Below are positions 52,543 to 60,937 of a stretch of DNA of 64,000 bases, in pieces. The stretch spans positions 372,001 to 436,000 of the forward strand of contig NZ_QRDQ01000009.1 of the NCBI RefSeq assembly GCF_003385895.1. The letters run 5' to 3'. Source of the DNA: Flavobacterium cutihirudinis. Lineage in GTDB: Bacteria > Bacteroidota > Bacteroidia > Flavobacteriales > Flavobacteriaceae. The position numbers were made by a program, and so were the translations under genes. A model generated the notes under the pieces. That model saw only the letters and a program-made list of their open reading frames with translations. It did not search any database and was not told the DNA's origin. Every line of letters starts with the position of its first letter. Position 1 is the first letter of the stretch.

Positions 52543-53223
52543 ATGATTCGAAAAATTATACTATTGACCGTTTTACTAGTTTCAACCCATTTATTTGCAC
52601 AGGAAAACAGCTTTAGCATTCCTGACTACAAATCCATAGAAAAAGAAATAAAGGACAAAAAATCGGCATTTTTTTATCCAAACCTTATGGAGCGTTTGAC
52701 AAAAAATGATACGCTTTTAACTCCCGATGAGTTTCGTCATTTGTATTTTGGTTACGTTTTTCAGCCAAAATATAATGCTTTCTGGAGATCGCCGGATGAA
52801 AAAAAATTACGAGAGTTTTACGGCAAAGATAAACTTGAGACATCAGATTATGATGAAATCATAAAACTTGCTGAACATTCTTTAAGTGAATTTCCTTTCG
52901 ATTTAAGTCAACTTAATTATCTAGCCTATATTTATCATCTTAAAGGAGATGAAAATGCTGCTAAAATAACATCGTTTAAATTTCACAGCATCATAAATGC
53001 TATTTTTTCATCCGGTGACGGAAAAACATGCGAAAGCGGCTTTTATGTTCTTTTGGTTGATCATGAATATGTGCTTTTAAAACTTTTCGATGTAGAATCA
53101 GAATCACAAGCTTTAGTTGGTAATTGCGATTATCTGAGTTTTGAAAAAGGAAAATATAAAGTCGACGGCATTTACTTTAATATTGAAAAAATGCTTGAAA
53201 ATGAAACAAAATCATTCCGATAA
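52543..53223 (+). CDS. Exported DUF4919 protein
   Basis: A 226-residue protein with a signal peptide (cut near HLFAQ). The middle (LLTPDEFRHLYFGYVFQPKY, SEFPFDLSQLNYLAYIYHLK, ISSGDGKTCESGFYVLLVDHEYVLL given in parts) matches DUF4919, a Bacteroidota family of unknown role. Its 3' end overlaps the next gene by 23 bases. Confidence 0.8.
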   Translation: MIRKIILLTVLLVSTHLFAQENSFSIPDYKSIEKEIKDKKSAFFYPNLMERLTKNDTLLTPDEFRHLYFGYVFQPKYNAFWRSPDEKKLREFYGKDKLETSDYDEIIKLAEHSLSEFPFDLSQLNYLAYIYHLKGDENAAKITSFKFHSIINAIFSSGDGKTCESGFYVLLVDHEYVLLKLFDVESESQALVGNCDYLSFEKGKYKVDGIYFNIEKMLENETKSFR

Positions 53224-53677
53224 GGAAGAACATATAGATCCAATTATAAAAATAGTTGAGGCTCAATCCAAAGATTATAAACTTTTGCGGGAAATATTTC
53301 TAAACGAACGGCAAAATGCTTTTTTCTGGCAAAATTCCTCAGATTTTTTATTAGAAGATTTTGATAAACAAACACAAGGAGAATTTATCCTGATTGCTTT
53401 TATTGGCGATATACCAATTGGTTTTATTTCGATTTGGATGCCCAACAATTTCATTCACCATTTGTATATTGATCGAAAATATCAGAAAAAAGGAATTGGA
53501 ACTCTGTTATTAAAAGAAGCCATCAAATACACAAAATTCCCTCTTACTTTAAAGTGTTTGGAAAACAATCTAAAAGCTGTTGAATTTTATAAAAGCAAAG
53601 GCTTTATTGAAAAAGGAAAAGGGCAATCTGAAAATGGAAATTATATTTTATTCGAGCTGTCGAATGAAATAGGTTAA
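53201..53677 (+). CDS. GNAT-family N-acetyltransferase
   Basis: A 158-residue acetyltransferase. The start at 53201 is preferred because earlier codons of the frame lie inside the DUF4919 gene. Acetyl-CoA binding motif A is HLYIDRKYQKKGIGTLLLKE (about 88-107), followed by LKCLENNLKAVEFYKSKGFI. The substrate is unknown. The two genes may be co-translated through the overlap. Confidence 0.88.
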   Translation: MKQNHSDKEEHIDPIIKIVEAQSKDYKLLREIFLNERQNAFFWQNSSDFLLEDFDKQTQGEFILIAFIGDIPIGFISIWMPNNFIHHLYIDRKYQKKGIGTLLLKEAIKYTKFPLTLKCLENNLKAVEFYKSKGFIEKGKGQSENGNYILFELSNEIG

Positions 53678-53696
53678 AGAACTAAAATCAAAAATC

Positions 53697-54086
53697 ATGA
53701 ATCCGGAAATCCAAACATATAACGATTCTCAAAGTAATGAAGACAAAATTATTTGCGATATCCTAAGTCAGGAAATAAACAGTTTTTTGCACGAAGCCGA
53801 AAACAAAATCTGGCATCGTCATCCGGTTTGGTTTTTGGACGGAAATCCTGTTGCGGGTTACAGTAAACTAAAAGATTCGGTTCGATTGCTGTTTTGGAGT
53901 GGCCAATCGTTTGAAGAAAATGGTCTTCAAAACGAAGGAAGTTTTAAAGCAGCAGAAATTCGTTTTACAAAGGCAGACCAAATAAATGTTGATGATCTAA
54001 AAAGATGGCTCGAAAAAGCACGAAACATTCAGTGGGATTATAAAAACATTGTAAAACGAAAAGGCGTTTTGATTCGGCTGAAATAA
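53697..54086 (+). CDS. DUF1801-like protein
   Basis: A 129-residue protein with NKIWHRHPVWFLDGNPVAGYS and RLLFWSGQSFEENGL (about 38-78), then KAAEIRFTKADQINVDDLKRW, characteristic of the YdhG/DUF1801 fold. Role unknown. It starts 20 bases after the acetyltransferase. Confidence 0.78.
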   Translation: MNPEIQTYNDSQSNEDKIICDILSQEINSFLHEAENKIWHRHPVWFLDGNPVAGYSKLKDSVRLLFWSGQSFEENGLQNEGSFKAAEIRFTKADQINVDDLKRWLEKARNIQWDYKNIVKRKGVLIRLK

Positions 54087-54151
54087 TTTTTATTATTCAA
54101 ACTAGTAGAAAATACCTTCTTTTCAGTTCTTATAAAAAAGAAACTTCTCGC

Positions 54152-54221
54152 TAGCCCCGATGGAAATGGCATCCTTTTTCTGGCTTCTTTAGCCGGGAAA
54201 AGATATAATGGACAGCGGGAA
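54152..54221. repeat. TAGCCCCGATGG ... GGACAGCGGGA intergenic element, copy 1
   Basis: TAGCCCCGATGGAAATGGCA opens a 70-base block with GGCATCC, a stem (TTCTGGCTTCTTTAGCCGGGAA) and an AAAGATATAATGGACAGCGGGA end. A second copy is at 59050-59117. It lies after a gene and before a converging one. No function known; palindromic parts suggest an RNA fold. Confidence 0.7.
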
Positions 54222-54263
54222 CGTTATTTCTGCTGAAAATCTGAATTTATGCTCCTAAATAAA

Positions 54264-54305
54264 AAAATGCTCTTCCGAATATTTCTAGAAGAGCATTTCT
54301 TTTTA
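54264..54305. terminator. Bidirectional terminator between the DUF1801-like and M14 genes
   Basis: AAATGCTCTT (54266-54275) pairs with AAGAGCATTT (54289-54298), with A-run before and T-rich tail after, between two converging genes. Confidence 0.85.
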
Positions 54306-56813
54306 TTAATTGACTAAAAACAATGAATTGCTAAATAAAAGAATTCCGTTTTCCCAAAAACCTCTAAAGAGCGGATTATCCATCATGTAAATTACAGATC
54401 CGTCGCCTCTTTTATCGACTGCAAAAGTCACCGTTTCCGGAAGTTTTTTCTTGATGTCGTTTCCAACAAAACCATAACTCAAAAAGTTTTTAGGAATATA
54501 CGCCACGTTGATTGCATTTTTTAAAAGTGAAAATGATCTTTCATTAGTTTTAAGACTATAATAGGTGTTTCCTAAACCAAACGCCATTGGGTATGTTTTG
54601 TCTAATTTATTCTCGATAATCGCGCCCGGAATGGTTCCTGAAATTTCTCTTCTTTCTGATCCTTCAAAGTCTAAAAAGCGTTTTTTAAGCTCTATTTCCT
54701 TTTCTTCTTTTTCTGATTTCTCTTTGTCTTCTTTGCTTGCGAACATGCTTAAAGCATAACCTTCGCGATCCTGAAATAGCGAAATAGCACTGCTCATTGC
54801 GATTACTTTTCCGCCGTTTTTAATCCATTCGTCAATGTGTTTTTTCTGATCGTCTGAAAAATCATAAGAACCGTCAGAAAGTATTAACGTATTGTAATTG
54901 TACAGTTTAACTCGATTGAAATTTGAAGTTTCAACAATACTTACCGGATATTTTATAACTTCATCCAAGTAATGCCAATTGGCGCCAAACTCAGTCGAAA
55001 CAATCCCTTTTCCTGAAAGCATCAAGATTTTTGGTGCTTTTAAGAGAACAAAATTTTCTCCTCCAATATCTTTTGAATTGGTCGAAAATCCTGTACTGAT
55101 AAAACTGTAATCTGATTTAATTTTGATGATTTCGCTGACTGTTTTTTCAAAATCGGTAATTTTAGGATTATCAGCACGGCTAATAATCAAACCTCCCGGT
55201 TCGATTGTTATGGTTCCGAAAACTGCTTTTTTCATTGCCGAACGCACTTTTATTCCCGCCTGATGCAATAACGAAACCACTTGAGCTGAAACTCTGCTGT
55301 TCCAAGGCACGTAAAAAGCATATACGCTGGCCGGAATATTTTTTGGAGCAACTTCAATTGCCGTTTTCGTTTTTACCGAAACTGTATTTTTTACAGCGTA
55401 ACCTTCAATTCCATAAGCCAATGGCAACGCCCAAGCCGTAATATCATATGATAAACTGTCGTTTAATTTTTGATTTGGTTCGAATAAAACCTGCGTTAAA
55501 ACTGATCTTGGCTGATCTGCTCTTATGATTAAATCGTTTGGTTCGATTTTGAAACTTTCGTTTTTCTTATTTTGATAATGAAAACCTGAAGCGCTGGCAT
55601 CAGCATCGGCATAGCTGAATTCAATATCATTCTTTTTCAGCATTTCGGTCAATTGTTCCACTTTTGCATTGCTTTTTAGAACATACGTATTGTAAACGCC
55701 TTTTGCTTTTTTACGTGCGTTTGCATGAAAATCTCTAAAGCCTTTTAAAAGAACATCTTTCTGTGAAGCTGCACTTTCAACAACCGTCAAAACTGCCGTT
55801 GCGTGATGCGTTAAACGGTCTTTTATGGTTACATTTGAGCCGTTTTCCATTGTTACTTCTCGGCCTGCTCCTATTCCGCCTTGCTCTAGCGTTAATCCGA
55901 CAGCTCCATTATAAGTTGGATATGTGTCTCCATAACTCGGATAAAACAAATCGAAACGCTCTCTGGTGTTGTACATCCAGTTTTGTTTGTCGAATTTCTG
56001 CGAAATATTTTTACCTAAAACATTATGAAAATCTTTTTGGTACTGCTCGATAAATTCGTGAAGCGGTTCGGCAGCCGGAGGAAAAAAGTACGGCGAATTG
56101 TAACTCATTTCATGAACATCTGTATGAACCTGAGGCATCCATTGATTGTACACTTTTATACGTTGCTGTGATTCGGCTTGCGTTTGCCACGCCCAATCTC
56201 TGTTTAAATCAAAAAGATAGTGGTTGTATCTTCCGCCCGGCCACTCTTCCATATGTTCTCTGTCATACAAACCTGGATGTGTTTTTTTTCCTGATATTTC
56301 GCGAAGCCAATTTCCGTAACGAGAATAACCGTCAGGATTGATACACGGGTCCAAAATCACAATGGTATTTTTAAGCCACTTTTTGGTTTCTTCGTTTGAC
56401 GGATTCAAAAGTTCATAAGCCACGGTCAAAGCGCTTTCGGTTCCGGCAAATTCGTTTCCGTGAACGTTAAAGCTTAACCAAACAATAATTTTATCTTGCG
56501 CTGTAGCCGATTTTGAATCGGAAAGTCCAATTGAAGCCAAATTATTTAATCGAATTTGCTCCAGATTTTTCAGGTTTTCGGCATCTGAAATAAAATATAA
56601 ATCTAAATCGCGCTGTTCGTTTGTTAAACCATATTGCTGTTTTTTAATTAAAGCTGAATTTTCAGTCAGGTATTTAAAATAATCTTCTACTTGATGATAA
56701 TACGAAATTTGTTTTCCGTAATTCGGAATAAACTCTTGTGGTGCTTTTAATTGTGCAAAAGCAGAATGAGTTGTGATTAAAAGCAATACTGCGACGCAAA
56801 ATATTTTCTTCAT
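54306..56813 (-). CDS. M14-family zinc carboxypeptidase, exported
   Basis: An 835-residue protein with a signal peptide (cut near HSAFA). The M14 zinc site is His118-x-x-Glu121 in VHGNEFAGTESA, with the third ligand in HTDVHEM and the catalytic Glu in TLEQGGIGAG. NPDGYSRYGNW and NRDWAWQTQAESQ are also family motifs. The second half (about 370-835) has no recognised catalytic motif and includes two segments resembling a glutamine-amidotransferase-like fold (ILMLSGKGIVSTEFGANWHY, NTLILSDGSYDFSDDQKKHI). Removal of C-terminal residues in the periplasm is likely. Confidence 0.92.
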   Translation of the reverse strand: MKKIFCVAVLLLITTHSAFAQLKAPQEFIPNYGKQISYYHQVEDYFKYLTENSALIKKQQYGLTNEQRDLDLYFISDAENLKNLEQIRLNNLASIGLSDSKSATAQDKIIVWLSFNVHGNEFAGTESALTVAYELLNPSNEETKKWLKNTIVILDPCINPDGYSRYGNWLREISGKKTHPGLYDREHMEEWPGGRYNHYLFDLNRDWAWQTQAESQQRIKVYNQWMPQVHTDVHEMSYNSPYFFPPAAEPLHEFIEQYQKDFHNVLGKNISQKFDKQNWMYNTRERFDLFYPSYGDTYPTYNGAVGLTLEQGGIGAGREVTMENGSNVTIKDRLTHHATAVLTVVESAASQKDVLLKGFRDFHANARKKAKGVYNTYVLKSNAKVEQLTEMLKKNDIEFSYADADASASGFHYQNKKNESFKIEPNDLIIRADQPRSVLTQVLFEPNQKLNDSLSYDITAWALPLAYGIEGYAVKNTVSVKTKTAIEVAPKNIPASVYAFYVPWNSRVSAQVVSLLHQAGIKVRSAMKKAVFGTITIEPGGLIISRADNPKITDFEKTVSEIIKIKSDYSFISTGFSTNSKDIGGENFVLLKAPKILMLSGKGIVSTEFGANWHYLDEVIKYPVSIVETSNFNRVKLYNYNTLILSDGSYDFSDDQKKHIDEWIKNGGKVIAMSSAISLFQDREGYALSMFASKEDKEKSEKEEKEIELKKRFLDFEGSERREISGTIPGAIIENKLDKTYPMAFGLGNTYYSLKTNERSFSLLKNAINVAYIPKNFLSYGFVGNDIKKKLPETVTFAVDKRGDGSVIYMMDNPLFRGFWENGILLFSNSLFLVN

Positions 56814-56994
56814 AATTGAATTGAATTTGTAGGTTGTTAAAAATAAGGATTAACTTTATAACAATTTAAAAATCGTAATAAATATTATTTTTTTAATTAA
56901 AATATTGCATTATATATTCAGAAGTAGATTTTTCACAACCTTATTCTAAATCTGGCTTATATTTATAATTTCGTTTATCCAAACAAAATATACT

Positions 56995-57489
56995 ATGGAC
57001 AATGCTCTGAAAGAAATACTTTGGCGCCAATTTGCAGGAAGTATAGATATGCTCAAAAATGCTGTTGAATTATGCCCGCAATCATTGTGGAACTCAGATT
57101 TATTATTCGGTTACAACGCCTTTCACACAGCATTCTTTTTAGATTACTATTTAACCCTTGAGCCGAAGGGTTTTGTTCCGCCCAAACCTTTTTCACTTTC
57201 AGAATTTGAAGACAGAATGCCTGAACGAATATATACCAAAGAAGAAGTTTTAATTTATTTGGAATTTGGACGCGAGAAATTGCGTCAGCTGTTGGCCGAA
57301 ATGACCGATGAAATTTATAAAAGCAATTGGGAAAATGAATCGAAAACCATGTGCTATAATATCATTGAAATATTGCTTTATAATATGCGCCATGTACAAC
57401 ATCATACCGCTCAGCTGAATTTATTATTGCGTCAGAATATAGATGATGCCCCTCAATGGGTTCGCGAAGCTAAAGACACACTTTACTAA
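56995..57489 (+). CDS. DinB-family protein
   Basis: A 164-residue four-helix-bundle protein: LWRQFAGSIDMLKNAVELCP, GYNAFHTAFFLDYYL, MRHVQHHTAQLNLLL. The His residues (FHTAFF, HHTAQ) sit where DinB proteins bind metal. Family members are thiol- or metal-dependent transferases; the substrate here is unknown. It lies divergent to the M14 gene. Confidence 0.88.
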   Translation: MDNALKEILWRQFAGSIDMLKNAVELCPQSLWNSDLLFGYNAFHTAFFLDYYLTLEPKGFVPPKPFSLSEFEDRMPERIYTKEEVLIYLEFGREKLRQLLAEMTDEIYKSNWENESKTMCYNIIEILLYNMRHVQHHTAQLNLLLRQNIDDAPQWVREAKDTLY

Positions 57490-57501
57490 ATTATCATTGT
57501 T

Positions 57502-58098
57502 ATGAATATTCTAATCATTTACAGCCACCCTAGCAAAAAATCCTATACTTTTCAGGTTTTAGAAAGGCTTAAAAAAGTTATTTCAAAACAAAACTGGAAT
57601 CTCGAAATCTCTGATTTATATGCTTCAAACTTTCAAAGCGATTTGTCTGAAACGGAATATGAAAGAGAAGGATTTGCAAAACTTGATCTTCCAATTTCTG
57701 AAGATGTTTTAGCTGAACAGAAAAAACTAGAAAATGCAGATTGTGTTATTTTTCTTTATCCGGTTTGGTGGAGCGATTGTCCGGCAAAGTTGAAAGGCTG
57801 GTTTGATCGGGTTTATTCGGTTGGATATGCGTACGGACAAACGGAATCTTTTCCGAAAATGAAAACAGTTCCTTTTGGATTAGTGATATGCACGGCAGGT
57901 CATCCAAATGATTTTTTAGAAGAAATTAAAATGGCGCAAAGCATGGAAACAATTATGCTAGAAGACCGACTTGGAAAACGTTTTGAAAATAAAGAAATGC
58001 TGATTTTGGGTGGTACTTTGGAACTTGAGAAAGTTATGGAAGGTCATTTTTTGGAGATTGAAAATATTTGTAAGAAAATCGAACAGTATTTTACTTAA
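57502..58098 (+). CDS. NAD(P)H dehydrogenase / flavodoxin-fold oxidoreductase
   Basis: A 198-residue flavodoxin-like fold enzyme of the NQO1/MdaB-like group: IIYSHPSKKSYTFQVLERL (flavin phosphate loop), ADCVIFLYPVWWSDCPAKLK (FMN-binding core) and RVYSVGYAYG. It reduces quinones or similar compounds with FMN/FAD and NAD(P)H. It starts 12 bases after the DinB gene and both may act in stress response; that is a guess. Confidence 0.9.
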   Translation: MNILIIYSHPSKKSYTFQVLERLKKVISKQNWNLEISDLYASNFQSDLSETEYEREGFAKLDLPISEDVLAEQKKLENADCVIFLYPVWWSDCPAKLKGWFDRVYSVGYAYGQTESFPKMKTVPFGLVICTAGHPNDFLEEIKMAQSMETIMLEDRLGKRFENKEMLILGGTLELEKVMEGHFLEIENICKKIEQYFT

Positions 58099-58135
58099 AT
58101 CAATTATTTTAGACCAAAATAAAATTGATTTAAAA

Positions 58136-58753
58136 ATGGCCGTTAAAAAAAGTGTCTTAGAACAACTTTCTGATCGCGAATTAGAAAATTACATTAAACC
58201 AGAAACTACTTTCGTTCCCGAGGCTACAAAAATTGCTTTTGAAATACTTAAAAAAAGAGGCCGAGAATTTTCATCCGAAGAAACAGATTCAATTAATTTT
58301 TTGATTCATAAAACCGAGGACAAAAAAATACGCCCTATACATGAAAATCATATAAAAGCTTCAAATTTTATTTTTATTTCAATAGCTATTGGTATAATAA
58401 ATTTTCTTTTAGCTGTGAAATTTTCACAAAATAAAATAGGATTCTTTTCTGCTTTCATTGCATTTATTTTTATTGGAATTATTGGATATTTAATTCGAGA
58501 AGGACGTGACTTAAAAGTATTTCTATTAGTGTTGTTCTTACTCGGATTACTAGGTTCAATTCCTGCTTTAATTTCTGACTTAACTTATTTTCCAATAAGC
58601 GGAATTCTAAGTCTTTCTCAAACAATCTTACAACTTCTTGCTATAATTTTTCTTTTTATGATTCCAAAGAAATTTGAAAGTATAAATAACAATGAATTTG
58701 AAACCTGGCTTTCTAGTGAAAATGGGGAAGATATAGAAAATAGCAAGTTATAA
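58136..58753 (+). CDS. Hypothetical membrane protein
   Basis: A 205-residue protein starting at ATG 58136; the frame opens earlier, but inside the preceding gene. The N-terminal third (1-70, ELENYIKPETTFVPEATKIA, ILKKRGREFS) is soluble and charged, followed by four helices at about 80-98, 105-121, 128-150 and 160-182. I do not recognise a family. The N-terminal LENYIxxET and EIxKKRG pattern occurs in other Bacteroidota membrane proteins. Repeats follow. Confidence 0.7.
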   Translation: MAVKKSVLEQLSDRELENYIKPETTFVPEATKIAFEILKKRGREFSSEETDSINFLIHKTEDKKIRPIHENHIKASNFIFISIAIGIINFLLAVKFSQNKIGFFSAFIAFIFIGIIGYLIREGRDLKVFLLVLFLLGLLGSIPALISDLTYFPISGILSLSQTILQLLAIIFLFMIPKKFESINNNEFETWLSSENGEDIENSKL

Positions 58754-58778
58754 TTTTTGAGAAACCTGAAAGGTTTTC

Positions 58779-58994
58779 AATCCCGAGGCTTCGGGACTGT
58801 GGGTTTACTAACCAACGAATCACCATATAAAACCTCAAACCGGACTGAAGTCCGGCCCTACAAAATGAATCGAGCCAAAGGCTCTTTTATTTAAAGTTCC
58901 GAAGGAACGATTTATATTGTAGGGCTGGACTTCAGTCCAGTTTAAATAAAAGCATATCAAATAATAAACCCGACAGTCCCGAAGCCTCGGGATT
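58779..58994. repeat. Nested inverted-repeat element with several hairpins
   Basis: Outer arms: AATCCCGAGGCTTCGGGACTG at 58779 returns as CAGTCCCGAAGCCTCGGGATT ending at 58994. Inside, CGGACTGAAGTCCGGCCC (58841-58858) faces GGGCTGGACTTCAGTCC near 58922-58938. Between them are the small hairpins GAGCCAAAGGCTC (58872-58884) and GTTCCGAAGGAAC (58896-58908). The whole block is 216 bases and has no gene. It looks like a mobile palindromic element or a structured RNA. Confidence 0.75.
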
Positions 58995-59049
58995 AAAAAT
59001 CTGTCGGTTTTATTGCAGAGAGTCCTTATGAAAAAAAACTATTCTTTTA

Positions 59050-59117
59050 TAGCCCCGATGGGAGCGGTATCCTTTTATGGCGGGGTTCGCCATAAAAGAT
59101 TTAGCGGACAGCGGGAC
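59050..59117. repeat. TAGCCCCGATGG ... GGACAGCGGGA intergenic element, copy 2
   Basis: Matches the element at 54152-54221 at both ends (TAGCCCCGATGGGAGCGG, GCGGACAGCGGGA) with a different inner stem (TTTTATGGCGGGGTTCGCCATAAAA, given in part as TATGGCGGGG/CGCCATA). The inner stem varies while the ends are kept. Confidence 0.7.
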
Positions 59118-59266
59118 GAGTGTTTCTTATAAAAATCCGATTTTATGCTTCTAAAAACCAACATAATACTTGTCTGAAATCCCCCTCAAAATTGTCGCTT
59201 AAACACCCTAACTTATTGATTTTTAAATAATAAATTTGATATTCAACTTTTAAAAAATCAAACAAG

Positions 59267-59752
59267 ATGAGCGCAACAGATTTTACAACAACAATACAAG
59301 TCGATCAATCTCCCGAAGAAGTTTTTAATGCCGTAACCAATGTACGCGGTTGGTGGTCTGAAGAAATTGAAGGAAATACAGCCAAGCTAAATGATGAATT
59401 TGAGTATCATTTTGAAGATATTCATCGCTGCAAAGTAAAATTAATTGAAGTAATTCCGAATCAGAAAATCGTTTGGCTGGTTGAGGAAAACTACTTCAAA
59501 TTTACCGAAGACAAAACTGAATGGACCAATACAAAACCTACTTTTGATATTTCAGAAAAAGACGGAAAAACAGAACTTCGTTTTACGCATTTTGGCTTAA
59601 CCTCAGAATATGAGTGTTTTGAAATCTGCCGAGGTGCATGGACAAATTATATTCAAAACAGTCTCCGAAAACTAATCGAAACCGGAAAAGGAGAACCCAA
59701 CGCAACCGGAAAACCACAAACTGAAAACGAAAAAAGATTATCTTCAAAATAA
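59267..59752 (+). CDS. SRPBCC/AHSA1-family protein
   Basis: A 161-residue START-like ligand-binding protein: IQVDQSPEEVFNAVTNVRGWW, KVKLIEVIPNQKIVWLVEEN, GKTELRFTHFGLTSEYECFE, WTNYIQNSLRKLIETGKGEP. AHSA1-like members bind hydrophobic ligands. It heads a series of small genes on the plus strand. The exact role is unknown. Confidence 0.88.
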   Translation: MSATDFTTTIQVDQSPEEVFNAVTNVRGWWSEEIEGNTAKLNDEFEYHFEDIHRCKVKLIEVIPNQKIVWLVEENYFKFTEDKTEWTNTKPTFDISEKDGKTELRFTHFGLTSEYECFEICRGAWTNYIQNSLRKLIETGKGEPNATGKPQTENEKRLSSK

Positions 59753-59783
59753 TTTCATAAATTAGTGAGCTAAAACTTTATTT

Positions 59784-60209
59784 ATGAACCCTATTTTAAG
59801 AAATACTCTGGCAGTTATTGTCGGAATTATTATTGGAAGTATTGTCAATATGAGTATCATTTTAATAAGCGGTTCAATTATCCCACCTCCAAAAGGAGCG
59901 GATAATACTACAATGGAAGGCCTAAAAGCAACGATGCATTTATTTGAGCCTGAACATTTTCTGTTTCCATTTTTGGCGCATGCCATTGGGACGTTTTCAG
60001 GAGCTACGGCAACTGCAATAATTGCTTTTAATCATAAAAAGAAACTGGCACTGGTTATAGGCGCTTTCTTTTTGTTGGGTGGTATTGTCAGTGTTTGCTC
60101 GCTTCCTTCACCAATGTGGTTTACGATCGTTGATTTACTTTTTGCCTATATTCCGATGGCGTATTTGGCTTTGAAATTAACCTGCAGAAAAAAACCTAAA
60201 CTTCATTAA
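59784..60209 (+). CDS. Hypothetical four-helix membrane protein
   Basis: A 141-residue membrane protein with helices at about 5-30, 62-82, 88-105 and 110-130 and a GA-rich start (LAVIVGIIIGSIVNM). The loop PPPKGADNTTMEGLKATMHLF lies between helices 1 and 2. No family name is recalled. Its stop codon is directly followed by the ATG of the next gene. Confidence 0.75.
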   Translation: MNPILRNTLAVIVGIIIGSIVNMSIILISGSIIPPPKGADNTTMEGLKATMHLFEPEHFLFPFLAHAIGTFSGATATAIIAFNHKKKLALVIGAFFLLGGIVSVCSLPSPMWFTIVDLLFAYIPMAYLALKLTCRKKPKLH

Positions 60210-60425
60210 ATGAACACTAAACCTGTTAAAATTAAACCTGCCAAAATGTGTTACGAACATATTGGCGGAAAACTAGGGCAACTGCTTGCGCTAACTTTTG
60301 CAGAAAAAGGATGGATTGCCAAAAAAAATCCGACGGATAAACATTTCTATATTACAGATTTAGGGCAAATTGAATTTACAAAATTAGGAATCGATTTAAC
60401 CGATATTAAAGCCGAATCATTATAA
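60210..60425 (+). CDS. Stand-alone C-terminal domain of ArsR-type regulators
   Basis: A 71-residue protein whose core CYEHIGGKLGQLLALTFAEK and FYITDLGQIEFTKLGIDL matches the C-terminal half of ArsR-family winged-helix regulators (normally CYDHLAGKLG ... VTEKGE.FF..LGID). The DNA-binding half is missing; no remnant of it lies upstream, where the membrane-protein gene ends at TAA joined to this ATG. It may be a genuine small protein or a relic. Translation is likely coupled to the previous gene. Confidence 0.65.
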   Translation: MNTKPVKIKPAKMCYEHIGGKLGQLLALTFAEKGWIAKKNPTDKHFYITDLGQIEFTKLGIDLTDIKAESL

Positions 60426-60508
60426 TTTTTATTTCTGAAATTCATTTATTTTAATCAGAACCATACTTCAAAATTTCATAACTTAGTTTGCTTTTACAAC
60501 CAGAAATC

Positions 60509-60877
60509 ATGACTAAGAAAGAAATTGCCCAAGACTTCTTAAAACTCGCTGCAAGCGGGCATTCGCATGAAGCATTCCGCCTTTATGTAAGCAAAAATTT
60601 TAAACATCATAATGCTTATTTTAAAGGTGATGCCCAAACTTTGATGCTGGCAATGGAAGAATCATCACGCACAAATCCGAATAAGATTTTTAAAATTCAT
60701 CATATTCTAGAAGATGAAAAATTAGTTGCCGTACATTCTCATCTCAAACAAAATTCGAAAGATATAGGTTTTGCAGTTGTTCATATTTTAAAATTTAAAG
60801 GAGATAAAATAGTCGAACTTTGGGATTTAGGGCAACCAATTCCAACGGAAACTATTAATGAAAACGGAATGTTTTAA
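60509..60877 (+). CDS. SnoaL-like / NTF2-like protein
   Basis: A 122-residue protein of the NTF2-like fold: AQDFLKLAASGHSHEAFRLY, VSKNFKHHNAYFKGDAQTL, AVHSHLKQNSKDIGFAVVHI and KIVELWDLGQPIP. The family has many binding and enzymatic roles. ATG at 60509 is preferred over an in-frame TTG 21 bases upstream. Confidence 0.85.
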   Translation: MTKKEIAQDFLKLAASGHSHEAFRLYVSKNFKHHNAYFKGDAQTLMLAMEESSRTNPNKIFKIHHILEDEKLVAVHSHLKQNSKDIGFAVVHILKFKGDKIVELWDLGQPIPTETINENGMF

Positions 60878-60937
60878 CTAATTGTGAATTATAAATTATT
60901 ATCTGAGACTAAAACCTAAATACACTAAAACCCTAAA

